Assembly (NCBI GenBank): GCA_947491985.1
Contig: CANLLR010000023.1
Span: forward strand, 1 to 44,111
Direction of reading: 5' to 3'
DNA: 44,111 bases
Source of the DNA: Flavobacteriaceae bacterium
GTDB taxonomy: Bacteria; Bacteroidota; Bacteroidia; Flavobacteriales; Flavobacteriaceae
Shown piece after piece: positions 25,502-33,651 of this stretch (its first letter is position 1; each line of letters starts with the position of its first letter). The position numbers and the translations under genes are program-made. The notes below the pieces were generated by a model that made no database searches, was not told where the DNA came from, and was given only the letters and a program-made list of their open reading frames with translations.

Positions 25502-26692
25502 TTATTCCGTCTCATTGTCAGATAGGGTCGTTGGTTTTTTGTTGAACATTAATCCAAACATCATAACCAAAGCCGTTAATATAATAACCTGAATGATCAA
25601 CGAATTGTTAGCTAATTCGATAGTTTGCGCTACGGGAATGCTTAGAAACAATAAAATTGTTATGAGTCCACGAGGTGCGATAAACAAAGTAGGTACTAAC
25701 GTGTGGCGGACTGATTTTAGAATAATAAATCGGATGAGAAAAATTCCAATTGTGATTCCAATCGCCCAAATAATGGTTTCTGAATTTGTGATTTCAGCCG
25801 TTTGAATGAGATATCCAAAAAGAAGAAAAAATAACGAACGAATCAAAAATGCTATTTCCGTTGTTAATTCATTGAATTTGTGGACTTCTTTTTCAAGTGT
25901 TTCGGGTTTTAGCAATTTAATGTATTTATTGTGTTTGATTTCATCGAGGTTTCCTATAAAAATTCCAAAGAGTAAAATGAATAATAAGGCGGGCAAATGA
26001 TATGCTTTTGTAATTGCATAAATTAAAATGATCATAATGATAATAGGTGCGAATTTTACATGATGTTTGATTTTACTCAGAAGAAATGCCAGTGCCAACG
26101 TAGCAACAAAAGTAATAACCAACAAAATCAATAATTCGATGATAAATTGACCTATAGATTGCGCACCAATATCATCGTTAAGTGTAATAAAATTAAAGAA
26201 AATAACTCCAAAAATATCTGACAAACTGCTTTCATAAGTGATGAACTCTTTATTTTTAGAAATTAAATTCTTTGCACTCGGAATCGCAATAGCGCTACTA
26301 ACAATCGCAAACGGAATCGCATTTGCTAATCCAATTTTAAAACTAGTGTTACCAAAATAATGAAAAGCATATCCTAATGCAAAACTTAAAATTAACATAG
26401 GTAATAATGCCACCAGCGACGTTTTTCCAACAAATGAAAACTTTGATTTGTTCAATTCCAATTCGAGTGAGCCTTCCAATACAATTAAAATTAGCCCGAT
26501 TGTACCTAAAATTGGTAAAATTGGCGTTAAATCAGGTACGCTAATCTCAAAAAAATTGGTCAATTGTTTTACAGACCATCCCAAAACTAATAACAATATT
26601 ACAGCTGGGATTTTTGTTTTTGATGCGGATATATCAAAGAGATACGCTAAAATAAGGAGCACGCAAATAGCGATTATAAGTGCTGTGGTCAT
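25502..26692 (-). CDS. Cation:proton antiporter, CPA1/NhaP-like
   Basis: Inner-membrane monovalent cation/proton antiporter of the Na_H_Exchanger fold, with about 12 hydrophobic segments in 396 residues. It contains GTIGLILIVLEGSLELEL (helix 3 region) and YESSLSDIFGVIFFNF, which aligns with the ESxxND transport-site motif of CPA1 proteins but has Ser in place of Asn before the essential Asp. There is no C-terminal regulatory domain. It lies between nhaA and fumC on the same strand, 60 nt before nhaA, and may be cotranscribed with nhaA. The transported ion (Na+ or K+) cannot be decided from sequence. Confidence 0.85.
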   Translation of the reverse strand: MTTALIIAICVLLILAYLFDISASKTKIPAVILLLVLGWSVKQLTNFFEISVPDLTPILPILGTIGLILIVLEGSLELELNKSKFSFVGKTSLVALLPMLILSFALGYAFHYFGNTSFKIGLANAIPFAIVSSAIAIPSAKNLISKNKEFITYESSLSDIFGVIFFNFITLNDDIGAQSIGQFIIELLILLVITFVATLALAFLLSKIKHHVKFAPIIIMIILIYAITKAYHLPALLFILLFGIFIGNLDEIKHNKYIKLLKPETLEKEVHKFNELTTEIAFLIRSLFFLLFGYLIQTAEITNSETIIWAIGITIGIFLIRFIILKSVRHTLVPTLFIAPRGLITILLFLSIPVAQTIELANNSLIIQVIILTALVMMFGLMFNKKPTTLSDNETE

Positions 26693-26783
26693 GATGGTGA
26701 TTTTAGAATCACAATATAATACAATAAATTTAAATAGGTTTATACTGTTTTAAAATTTCTTATTGAATACAAATTGTTAGTGT

Positions 26784-28166
26784 TTAGACCATATCTTCAG
26801 GTAGTACCCATTTGTCAAAATCAGACTCAGAAACGTAGCCCAAACGAACGGCTTCTTCTTTTAAAGTAGTGCCATTTTTATGCGCCGTTTGTGCAATTTC
26901 GGCGGCTTTATAATATCCGATTTTTGGATTTAGAGCGGTCACTAACATTAAGGAGTTGTTCACCAAATGATTAATTTGGTCGTAATTGGGTTCAATTCCA
27001 ACAACACAATGATCGTTAAAAGACAAACACGCATCTGCCAGCAATCGGGCTGATTGTAAAAAATTGGAGGCCAAAAGTGGTTTAAAAACGTTGAGTTCAT
27101 AATGTCCTTGTGTGGCTCCGATAGTAATGGCAACGTCATTTCCCATGATTTGTGCACATACCATGGTTAAAGCTTCGCATTGCGTTGGATTGACTTTTCC
27201 GGGCATGATTGACGAACCCGGTTCGTTTTCGGGAATGAAAATCTCACCAATTCCAGAACGCGGACCAGAAGCCATCATCCGAATGTCGTTTGCAATTTTA
27301 TTTAATGAAACGGCAAGTTGTTTTAAAGCACCGTGACTTTCTACAATTGCATCGTGTGCAGCAAGTGCTTCAAATTTATTTTCGGCAGTTGTAAAAGGAT
27401 GTTGGGTAAATTGCGAAATGTAAGTGGCTACTTTGGTATCATAATGTTCAGGAGCATTCAAACCGGTTCCGACTGCGGTGCCACCAAGAGCGATTTCTGC
27501 CAAATGGGGTAGTGTGTTTTGTAATGCTTTTATTCCGTGGTTGAGTTGCGAAACATATCCAGAAAGTTCTTGTCCAAGAGTGATTGGAGTGGCATCCATA
27601 AGGTGTGTACGACCGATTTTTACAACGTTCATAAATGCTGTAGATTTGCTCTGCAAAGAGTCGCGTAATTGTCCGACAGCTGGAATGGTAAGTTCTACAA
27701 CCATTTTGTAAGCTGCAATGTGCATGGCTGTTGGAAACGTATCGTTGGACGATTGCGATTGGTTAACGTCGTCATTGGCATAAACAAAAGGTTCGTGGCC
27801 GATTATACGACCTGCTACAATTTGAGCTCGATTGGCAATGACTTCGTTGAAATTCATATTGCTTTGTGTACCCGAACCTGTTTGCCAAATAACTAATGGA
27901 AATTGATCGTTGTGTACTCCTTGTAAAATTTCGTCACACACTTGTGAAATGGCGTCACGTTTGTCGATAGAAAGGTGTCCCAATTCACAATTTGTATAGG
28001 CTGCCGCTTTTTTTAAATACGCAAACGCGTAGATGATTTCGATAGGCATGGAGCCAGAAGGTCCGATTTTGAAATTATTAATAGATCGTTGAGTTTGGGC
28101 TCCCCACAATTTGTTGGATGGAACTTGCACTTCTCCCATGGTGTCTTTTTCTATGCGATAGGTCAT
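26784..28166 (-). CDS. fumC: Fumarate hydratase class II
   Basis: Iron-free tetrameric fumarase of the TCA cycle, interconverting fumarate and L-malate in the cytoplasm. Signature [11 protein letters not shown] at residues 317-327 includes catalytic Ser318, and His188 lies in [10 protein letters not shown]; both are at the same positions as in the E. coli enzyme. [14 protein letters not shown] near residue 96 and [11 protein letters not shown] near 139 are the other conserved blocks. The length of 460 residues is normal. The upstream 237-nt gap, shared with a divergent small gene, contains a dispersed structured repeat at 28213-28290. Confidence 0.97.
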   Translation of the reverse strand: MTYRIEKDTMGEVQVPSNKLWGAQTQRSINNFKIGPSGSMPIEIIYAFAYLKKAAAYTNCELGHLSIDKRDAISQVCDEILQGVHNDQFPLVIWQTGSGTQSNMNFNEVIANRAQIVAGRIIGHEPFVYANDDVNQSQSSNDTFPTAMHIAAYKMVVELTIPAVGQLRDSLQSKSTAFMNVVKIGRTHLMDATPITLGQELSGYVSQLNHGIKALQNTLPHLAEIALGGTAVGTGLNAPEHYDTKVATYISQFTQHPFTTAENKFEALAAHDAIVESHGALKQLAVSLNKIANDIRMMASGPRSGIGEIFIPENEPGSSIMPGKVNPTQCEALTMVCAQIMGNDVAITIGATQGHYELNVFKPLLASNFLQSARLLADACLSFNDHCVVGIEPNYDQINHLVNNSLMLVTALNPKIGYYKAAEIAQTAHKNGTTLKEEAVRLGYVSESDFDKWVLPEDMV

Positions 28167-28212
28167 TGTAGTTTATTTTGTTATGATTATGTAGTTGAAT
28201 TGTAGTAGGTTC

Positions 28213-28290
28213 TAGCCCAGATGGAGCCGGTATCCTTTTTGTGGAGTGCAACGCAACAAAAAGATAAAGGCGAGAGCTGGAAATAGCTTC
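28213..28290 (+). repeat. Dispersed structured intergenic element, copy A
   Basis: It begins TAGCCCAGATGGAGCCGG and ends GGAAATAGCTTC. A central imperfect hairpin pairs ATCCTTTTTGT (28232-28242) with ACAAAAAGAT (28255-28264), and outer bases CCAG/CTGG can also pair. It shares its ends and core with copy B at 43504-43601 on the opposite strand. From memory, similar elements are common between flavobacterial genes. Confidence 0.65.
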
Positions 28291-28342
28291 AAAAAATGTA
28301 AATAAAATTGTTAATTACTTCCACAAAAAAAAATGAAATTAA

Positions 28343-28373
28343 TTGTGCAGTATAAATATATGAATTACTTTTG
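28343..28373 (+). promoter_or_regulatory. Promoter for the 56-residue membrane protein gene
   Basis: TTG at 28343-28345, 20-nt spacer, TACTTTTG at 28366-28373: an exact Bacteroidota consensus with optimal spacing. The expected transcript start is near 28379, about 25 nt before the ATG at 28404. Confidence 0.6.
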
Positions 28374-28403
28374 ACATGAATTCACAAAATAATTCCTACA
28401 ACC

Positions 28404-28574
28404 ATGTTTGAATTTCAACAGTACTTAGGTTTTTTACTTTTCTTAACCATTTTAACCATTGGTTTTTGGTTGATGATTTTCTTGGTTCACTTTGTATTCT
28501 ATTGGATATTTGGTGCAACTAGAGAGTTGTTAAAAGAAAGAAAAGCCGCTAAAAGAGCTTTAGAACAAGCGTAA
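28404..28574 (+). CDS. Small single-helix membrane protein (56 residues)
   Basis: Short frame starting ATG at 28404 (MFEFQQYLGFLLFLTILTIG) and ending TAA at 28572-28574. Residues about 8-42 are strongly hydrophobic and aromatic (one long or two short membrane helices). The C-terminus is charged and helical (RELLKERKAAKRALEQA), so it probably faces the cytoplasm. It is preceded by a consensus promoter and followed by a strong terminator hairpin, which together make a genuine monocistronic gene likely. I do not recognise the family. It could be a regulatory or accessory peptide of a membrane complex, but nothing here shows which. Confidence 0.7.
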   Translation: MFEFQQYLGFLLFLTILTIGFWLMIFLVHFVFYWIFGATRELLKERKAAKRALEQA

Positions 28575-28594
28575 TCGTTTTGTTTTAATAAAAG

Positions 28595-28626
28595 AAAAGT
28601 CCCAATGTACATTGGGACTTTTTTAT
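28595..28626. terminator. Strong rho-independent terminator
   Basis: Perfect 12-bp stem AAAAGTCCCAAT (28595-28606) / ATTGGGACTTTT (28611-28622) with loop GTAC, followed by T. It ends the small membrane protein gene and could also serve the convergent receptor gene from the other side. Confidence 0.85.
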
Positions 28627-28632
28627 TGAATA

Positions 28633-28705
28633 CAACTTCAAAATTCATTGTTCGTTGTTCAAAATTTTAAATGTTGAATGCTCAATATCGAATACCGAAT
28701 ATTCA
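28633..28705. repeat. AT-rich degenerate repeat 3' of the receptor gene
   Basis: Series of related units around ttcaaaattc, tgttgaatgc, aatatcgaat, accgaatatt, with a period of about 9-10 nt, filling the space between the terminator and the receptor stop codon. Similar runs occur at 10014 and 42290. Confidence 0.4.
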
Positions 28706-28713
28706 ATTATAAA

Positions 28714-31176
28714 TTATCCAGGGAAGTCACCTCCACCACCATCTTCTTGAGTAGGACGTTTTGGTTTTTCTCTTTCATTTTTAGGTTTGTTGAAACGGTA
28801 AGTAAACGATAATGTAAATTGACGTTCTCTCCATTGCATTTCGCCATTCGATTCAACATCACCTGGAAGGTACACTTCCATAATACGTTTACGAGAATTG
28901 AATACATCACTAACATTAAAAGCTAGTGTTCCTTTGTCTTTTAATATGTCTTTACTGAAGGCTAAGTTGGCTGCAAAAACCCCTAGATTTTTACCCTGTC
29001 GCGTGGTTTGTGGTCCGTTATAATTCAAGTTGGTTTGCCAATCAATTTTGTAAGGAAGATTAACTTTAGAAGACAAACGTGTAGACCATGTGGTTGCTAC
29101 ATTGTTAAAGTCTTGAACGATGTCGCTTGCTAAAGCAGTGTTGAAATAGCTAAATTCACCTTGCGTTTCTACTCTAAAGAAGTTGAAATTGCTATTTAAT
29201 TTCCACCATTTGTATGGAGAGTAGTTTAATGTAAATTCGAAACCAGTACGGTATTCTGTTGCTAAGTTAATTGGCGAACTCTGAATTACTTGTACACCAT
29301 TTACAATTTCACCTGTTGGGTTTCGTACAAACTGAAACGAATTGGTTGTTTTGTTAAGATACAATGAGGTGTTAAAAGTGATTTTCGTCCAACGCTTTAA
29401 ATAGCCTAAATCGAAAGCATCAGTAAAAGCTGGATCTAAATCAGGATTACCTAAGAATATATTGGTATTACTAGAAAGTCCACCAAACGGATTTAAGAAA
29501 CGTCCTCGAGGTCGTTGGATTCGTTTGCTATAACTTAACGATGCACTGCTTTTTTCTGAAAATTCATACGTAACAAACGCACTTGGAAAAAAGTTATCGT
29601 ATTTCTTATTATTAAAGTCGTTGGTTTGCAATTGGTTGACATCAATATTAGAATCTTCCCAACGCATACCTAATAACACTGAAAATTTATTGATTTTTGT
29701 ACCAAATGAAGTATAAAATGCATTTACATATTCTTTGTATTCAAGCGTATTGGTGAAATTATTGTTGATAACGCCATCAATTTCTACTCTATAATCTGTA
29801 AGCAATTCTGAAAAATCACCTCGGTATCCGGCTTCAAATTGGCTTTTTTTACCAATTGGCAATACATAGTCAACAACAATTAAATTACGATTTTGCTTTT
29901 GATTGTTAATTGTGGTGTCCAGGCCAATAGTACTTGCATTATTCACTGTATCTTTAATCAACGAACTGTTGTCGTCTTTGTTTTTAGAAAACGAACCATC
30001 AATACTTAATTTATGACCGCTTTTCTTAAAGTTTTTGGTTAAGTTCGTCGAAAATTCAACGTTTTCACTTTTACTAATTTCATTATTTACACGATTTCGG
30101 GTGTAGTCGTAAGTGAAGTTTTGATCAAAATTATCCTGAAATACATTGTCAACATTTCCACCACTGCTTTTTCGGTAGCTCAAAATATTGGTCCATGTAG
30201 TCGATTTATCCAAAAACCAATCCATTCCAAAGTTACCGTTATATCCTTTATTTAAACGATCATTATCTCTAGTTTCATTCACGTAAGAACTTGTTGTATT
30301 GTTATCATTCAAGTATCTTGAATTGGTAAAAGCATTCCCTGGATTGCTACGGTAGTTATAACTTTGTGTTGTAAATACGTTGAATTCTTCATCTTTAAAA
30401 TTCAAAGTTCCGCTTATTCCATGATTGTCTGGATAACCTGTAGTGGCAATAAAACTTCCATTGGTTCCACTTGTTTTTCCTTTTTTTAGTACAATGTTTA
30501 GAATTCCACCGCCACCTTCAGCATCATAACGTGCTGATGGATTGGTAATTACTTCTACTTTTTCAATAGCATCGGCAGGAATTAATTTCAATGCTTCGGT
30601 AATGCTTATTGCATTTGATGGTTTTCCATCAATTAAAACACGAACGTTTTCATTACCTCTTAAGCTTATATTTCCTTCAACATCTACCGAAACAGAGGGG
30701 ATATTATCCAATACATCACTTACTGTTCCACCTTTTACCATTAAGTCTTTACCAACGTTATAGACTTTTTTGTCGAGTTTGATTTCGACTGTAGTTTTTT
30801 CGGCACGGATTTGAACCTCTTCCAATTGCGTGGCGTTATTTTGCAGTTTTATTGTCCCTAGATTAGTGTTTTCAGTAATTGATTTGCCTTTAATTTCAAG
30901 GGGTTTGAACGAAATAAATTCGATTTTAACGTCATAATTTCCTGGACTAGCTTCAAAACTAAAAACGCCTTTATCATCGGTAATTCCACCCGCTGTAACT
31001 TTATTAGTTGTTGTATTCACTAGTGACACAGAAGTGTACTCAAGTGTTTGGTTGGTAGAGGTTTCAACAACTTTACCCGTCACAATTACTTTTTTTCCTT
31101 GTGGACGATCTTGTGCATAATGTAACGTTGTAGTAAAAACGAGAACTAAACTTAAAATGAACTGAAGATTCCTCAT
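28714..31176 (-). CDS. TonB-dependent receptor-like outer-membrane protein
   Basis: Outer-membrane beta-barrel of the TonB-receptor-related family with 820 residues. Order: signal peptide (residues 1-21, ending LHYAQ); CarboxypepD_reg-like domain at about 30-120 (GKVVETSTNQTLEYTSVSLV, YDVKIEFISFKP); plug domain at about 130-235 (DVLDNIPSVSVDVEGNISLRG, VRVLIDGKPSNAI, VEVITNPSARYDAEGGGGIL); and a large barrel of the OMP_b-brl_3 type ending FTLSFTYRFNKPKNERE. The C-terminus carries a Gly/Pro/charged tail after the barrel. No SusD-like partner is adjacent, so it is not a typical polysaccharide locus. Substrate unknown. A -7-like TACTTTTG (minus strand 31207-31200) lies upstream with a TTG 24 nt further up. 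Confidence 0.9.
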   Translation of the reverse strand: MRNLQFILSLVLVFTTTLHYAQDRPQGKKVIVTGKVVETSTNQTLEYTSVSLVNTTTNKVTAGGITDDKGVFSFEASPGNYDVKIEFISFKPLEIKGKSITENTNLGTIKLQNNATQLEEVQIRAEKTTVEIKLDKKVYNVGKDLMVKGGTVSDVLDNIPSVSVDVEGNISLRGNENVRVLIDGKPSNAISITEALKLIPADAIEKVEVITNPSARYDAEGGGGILNIVLKKGKTSGTNGSFIATTGYPDNHGISGTLNFKDEEFNVFTTQSYNYRSNPGNAFTNSRYLNDNNTTSSYVNETRDNDRLNKGYNGNFGMDWFLDKSTTWTNILSYRKSSGGNVDNVFQDNFDQNFTYDYTRNRVNNEISKSENVEFSTNLTKNFKKSGHKLSIDGSFSKNKDDNSSLIKDTVNNASTIGLDTTINNQKQNRNLIVVDYVLPIGKKSQFEAGYRGDFSELLTDYRVEIDGVINNNFTNTLEYKEYVNAFYTSFGTKINKFSVLLGMRWEDSNIDVNQLQTNDFNNKKYDNFFPSAFVTYEFSEKSSASLSYSKRIQRPRGRFLNPFGGLSSNTNIFLGNPDLDPAFTDAFDLGYLKRWTKITFNTSLYLNKTTNSFQFVRNPTGEIVNGVQVIQSSPINLATEYRTGFEFTLNYSPYKWWKLNSNFNFFRVETQGEFSYFNTALASDIVQDFNNVATTWSTRLSSKVNLPYKIDWQTNLNYNGPQTTRQGKNLGVFAANLAFSKDILKDKGTLAFNVSDVFNSRKRIMEVYLPGDVESNGEMQWRERQFTLSFTYRFNKPKNEREKPKRPTQEDGGGGDFPG

Positions 31177-31263
31177 AGAATTTGATTTTTATTCGACTGC
31201 AAAAGTAAGTTAAGGTGTTCTCTTGTAATCCCAAAGGTTTGTTAAATGTAAAATAGAATTACT

Positions 31264-31605
31264 CTAAATAATTGTAATGATTTTATCTACGGGTCTTGCA
31301 ATAACCGCTTTGTTTCCACTAACAACAATAGGTCTTTCAATTAGAATAGGAAAATCAACCATGGCTTGAATGATTTGCGAATCGGATAATTTTTTGCCTT
31401 TAAAATTGGTAATCCAAACGCTTTCTTTTTGACGAATAATTTCGATAGGATTTAGTTTTAGCTTGCTAATGAGAACTTTAAGTTCCTCGACATTTAAAGG
31501 AGTTTCAAGGTATTTAACGGTTTCCAATTCGGCATTCATATTCTGAAGTAATGCCAAACCTTCTCTTGATTTTCCACAACGCGGATTGTGATAGATTGTA
31601 ATCAT
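31264..31605 (-). CDS. arsC: ArsC/Spx/YffB family glutaredoxin-like reductase
   Basis: Thioredoxin-fold protein of the arsenate reductase (glutaredoxin-dependent) family, reducing arsenate to arsenite if it is a true ArsC. It has catalytic Cys10 in NPRCGKSR and the conserved RPIVVSGNKAVIARP near the C-terminus, whose arginines bind the oxyanion; a third family arginine lies in IIRQKE. Length of 113 residues is normal. No arsR, arsB or acr3 gene is nearby, so it may act alone or serve another reductase role as in YffB. A -7-like TACTTTTG occurs upstream on the minus strand. Confidence 0.85.
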   Translation of the reverse strand: MITIYHNPRCGKSREGLALLQNMNAELETVKYLETPLNVEELKVLISKLKLNPIEIIRQKESVWITNFKGKKLSDSQIIQAMVDFPILIERPIVVSGNKAVIARPVDKIITII

Positions 31606-31686
31606 AATTTATAAAAAAATAACTATATTCGACCAAACAAAAGTACACGTTGAACAAACAATAATTAGAATAAAAATTACAATAAA

Positions 31687-32607
31687 ATGTACATAGAACA
31701 AGTAAATACTAAAAAATTCAATCCGATTCTTTATTTGCCAATTCCGTTAGGTTTTATGGCGTTAATAGTTATCAATTACATTTCTACTAGTGGAATGGAT
31801 ACCGAAAAAATGTTGCACGATATTATTGACAAGTTAGGAACAAATTTAGCATTTGTACTCTTAGTAGCACCACTATCGGTTGGATGTTTGATAGTGTTTT
31901 TTTGGGTAAAGTTTATTCACCAGCAAAGCATCAGAAGTTTAACTACTTCGAGAAAAAAAGTTGATTGGAACCGCATATTATTTTCGTTTGGTTTATGGTC
32001 GTTGATTACTGTAGTGATGACGTTAATTGCTTATTATATTCAACCAGAAGATTTTGTAATTAATTTTCAATTGCAACCTTTTTTGGTATTTTTAGTTTTG
32101 GCTATTTTATTCATTCCGTTGCAAACTAGTTTTGAAGAATATCTTTTTCGGGGGTATATGATGCAAGGACTCGGAGTGGTTACCAAAAGTAGATTGGTGC
32201 CGTTTATTACAACATCTGTTTTATTCGGGTTGATGCACATTGCCAATCCAGAAGTAGGGAAGATGGGTTATATTATTATGGTGTATTATATAGGAACCGG
32301 ATTTTTCTTGGGAATTTTAACATTGATGGATGAAGGCTTAGAATTGGCGCTTGGATTTCATGCTGCGAATAATTTAGTGGGTGCTTTATTGATTACATCG
32401 GATTGGTCGGCGTTTCAAACCCATTCTATTTTTAAAGATGTTTCCACTCCAGCAGCTGGATTTGACATCATTTTACCTATATTTATCGTTTTCCCGATAC
32501 TTCTTTTTATTTTTAGTAAAAAATACCAATGGCACAATTGGAAAGATAAATTAACCGGAAAAATACAGCTTATTAATCCCAATCAAATTATAGAAAACAA
32601 TGAATAG
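31687..32607 (+). CDS. CPBP family intramembrane glutamic endopeptidase
   Basis: Multi-helix inner-membrane protein of the CPBP (ABI, Rce1-like) family with about 8 hydrophobic segments in 306 residues. The catalytic motifs are complete: EEYLFRGYMMQG (EExxxR), FGLMHIANP (FxxxH) and GFHAANNL (HxxxN). Members cleave within membrane proteins or prenylated peptides; in bacteria substrates are mostly unknown, with some acting in bacteriocin self-protection. There is no bacteriocin gene here. Its last 8 bases overlap the start of the following AMP-ligase gene, so the two are translationally coupled. Confidence 0.88.
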   Translation: MYIEQVNTKKFNPILYLPIPLGFMALIVINYISTSGMDTEKMLHDIIDKLGTNLAFVLLVAPLSVGCLIVFFWVKFIHQQSIRSLTTSRKKVDWNRILFSFGLWSLITVVMTLIAYYIQPEDFVINFQLQPFLVFLVLAILFIPLQTSFEEYLFRGYMMQGLGVVTKSRLVPFITTSVLFGLMHIANPEVGKMGYIIMVYYIGTGFFLGILTLMDEGLELALGFHAANNLVGALLITSDWSAFQTHSIFKDVSTPAAGFDIILPIFIVFPILLFIFSKKYQWHNWKDKLTGKIQLINPNQIIENNE

Positions 32608-33643
32608 TCCAACTTACGAAAATGTCCACAATCAATTCAAACTAAATGGTTTTCATTTAGATAAAGACGATTTGTGTCGTGTTGCTTATAGTTTTATCAA
32701 AGAAGGTGAAGACTTTGAAAAGCCAGTTGGCGATTTTTTGCTCGATTGGTTTGATTCGAAATCTTATTTGGAAGTAACGACTTCGGGCTCGACAGGAGAA
32801 CCAAAATCAATTAAAATTGACAAGCAAGCCATGGTGAATTCGGCAATTGCTACAGGTGATTTTTTTGATTTGAATTCAGGAAATCGTGCTTTGCATTGTT
32901 TGCCAGTTAAATATATTGCAGGAAAGATGATGTTGGTTCGTGCTATGATTTTGGGATTGGATTTGGATTTTGTAGCACCTAGTTCTCATCCTTTAGAGAA
33001 CAACGACATCAATTACGATTTTATAGCAATGGTTCCTATCCAAGCGCAACATTCGTTAAAAGAGTTGAAAAAAGTAAAAAAAATCATTGTTGGTGGAGCT
33101 AAGATGAATAAAAGATTAGAAAATTCATTACTTAAACTCCCAACCAAAGTTTATGAAACTTTTGGTATGACTGAGACCATCACACACATTGCAGCCAGAA
33201 AAGTAGGTGAGAAAGCGTTTACTGTTTTACCAAACGTTACTATATCGTATGATGATAGAAATTGTATGGTCATACACGCACCAAAAATATCTGATGAAGT
33301 AATTGTTACTAATGATATTGTAGAATTGTTAAATGAAAATCAATTTGTATTTATGGGTCGTTATGATAACATCATTAACAGTGGCGGAATTAAGTTAATT
33401 CCGGAACAAATTGAAGATAAATTAGCTAGTAAAATAGAACAAAGATTTTTTGTTATTGGACAGCCCGATGCCGATTTGGGAGAAAAATTGGTTTTAGTAA
33501 TTGAAGGAGATACATTTGATCTTGATGCCAGTATTTTCAATGATTTAGATAAATACGAACGACCAAAAGAAATTGTGTTCGTTCCTAAATTTAAAGAAAC
33601 AAAAAACAATAAAATAGTCAGAAACGAATCCTTTAAAAACTGA
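32600..33643 (+). CDS. menE: O-succinylbenzoate-CoA ligase-type AMP-binding protein
   Basis: Adenylate-forming enzyme of 347 residues, short as in flavobacterial MenE, which activates o-succinylbenzoate to its CoA thioester in menaquinone synthesis. Motifs: phosphate-binding loop TTSGSTGEPKSIKI at about residues 59-72, adenylate motif YETFGMTETI near 192, and the hinge region MGRYDNIINSGGIKL near 252, with the C-terminal lid ending in the catalytic-Lys region KFKETKNNKIVRN. The assignment to menaquinone synthesis rests on size and similarity; other men genes are not in the window. It overlaps the CPBP gene by 8 bases and is convergent with the M1 peptidase gene. Confidence 0.78.
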   Translation: MNSPTYENVHNQFKLNGFHLDKDDLCRVAYSFIKEGEDFEKPVGDFLLDWFDSKSYLEVTTSGSTGEPKSIKIDKQAMVNSAIATGDFFDLNSGNRALHCLPVKYIAGKMMLVRAMILGLDLDFVAPSSHPLENNDINYDFIAMVPIQAQHSLKELKKVKKIIVGGAKMNKRLENSLLKLPTKVYETFGMTETITHIAARKVGEKAFTVLPNVTISYDDRNCMVIHAPKISDEVIVTNDIVELLNENQFVFMGRYDNIINSGGIKLIPEQIEDKLASKIEQRFFVIGQPDADLGEKLVLVIEGDTFDLDASIFNDLDKYERPKEIVFVPKFKETKNNKIVRNESFKN

Positions 33644-33651
33644 TTTTAAGG

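Noticed and set aside
31264..31605. Arsenic resistance island
   Set aside because: There is no arsR, arsB/acr3 or other resistance gene around the single ArsC-like reductase.
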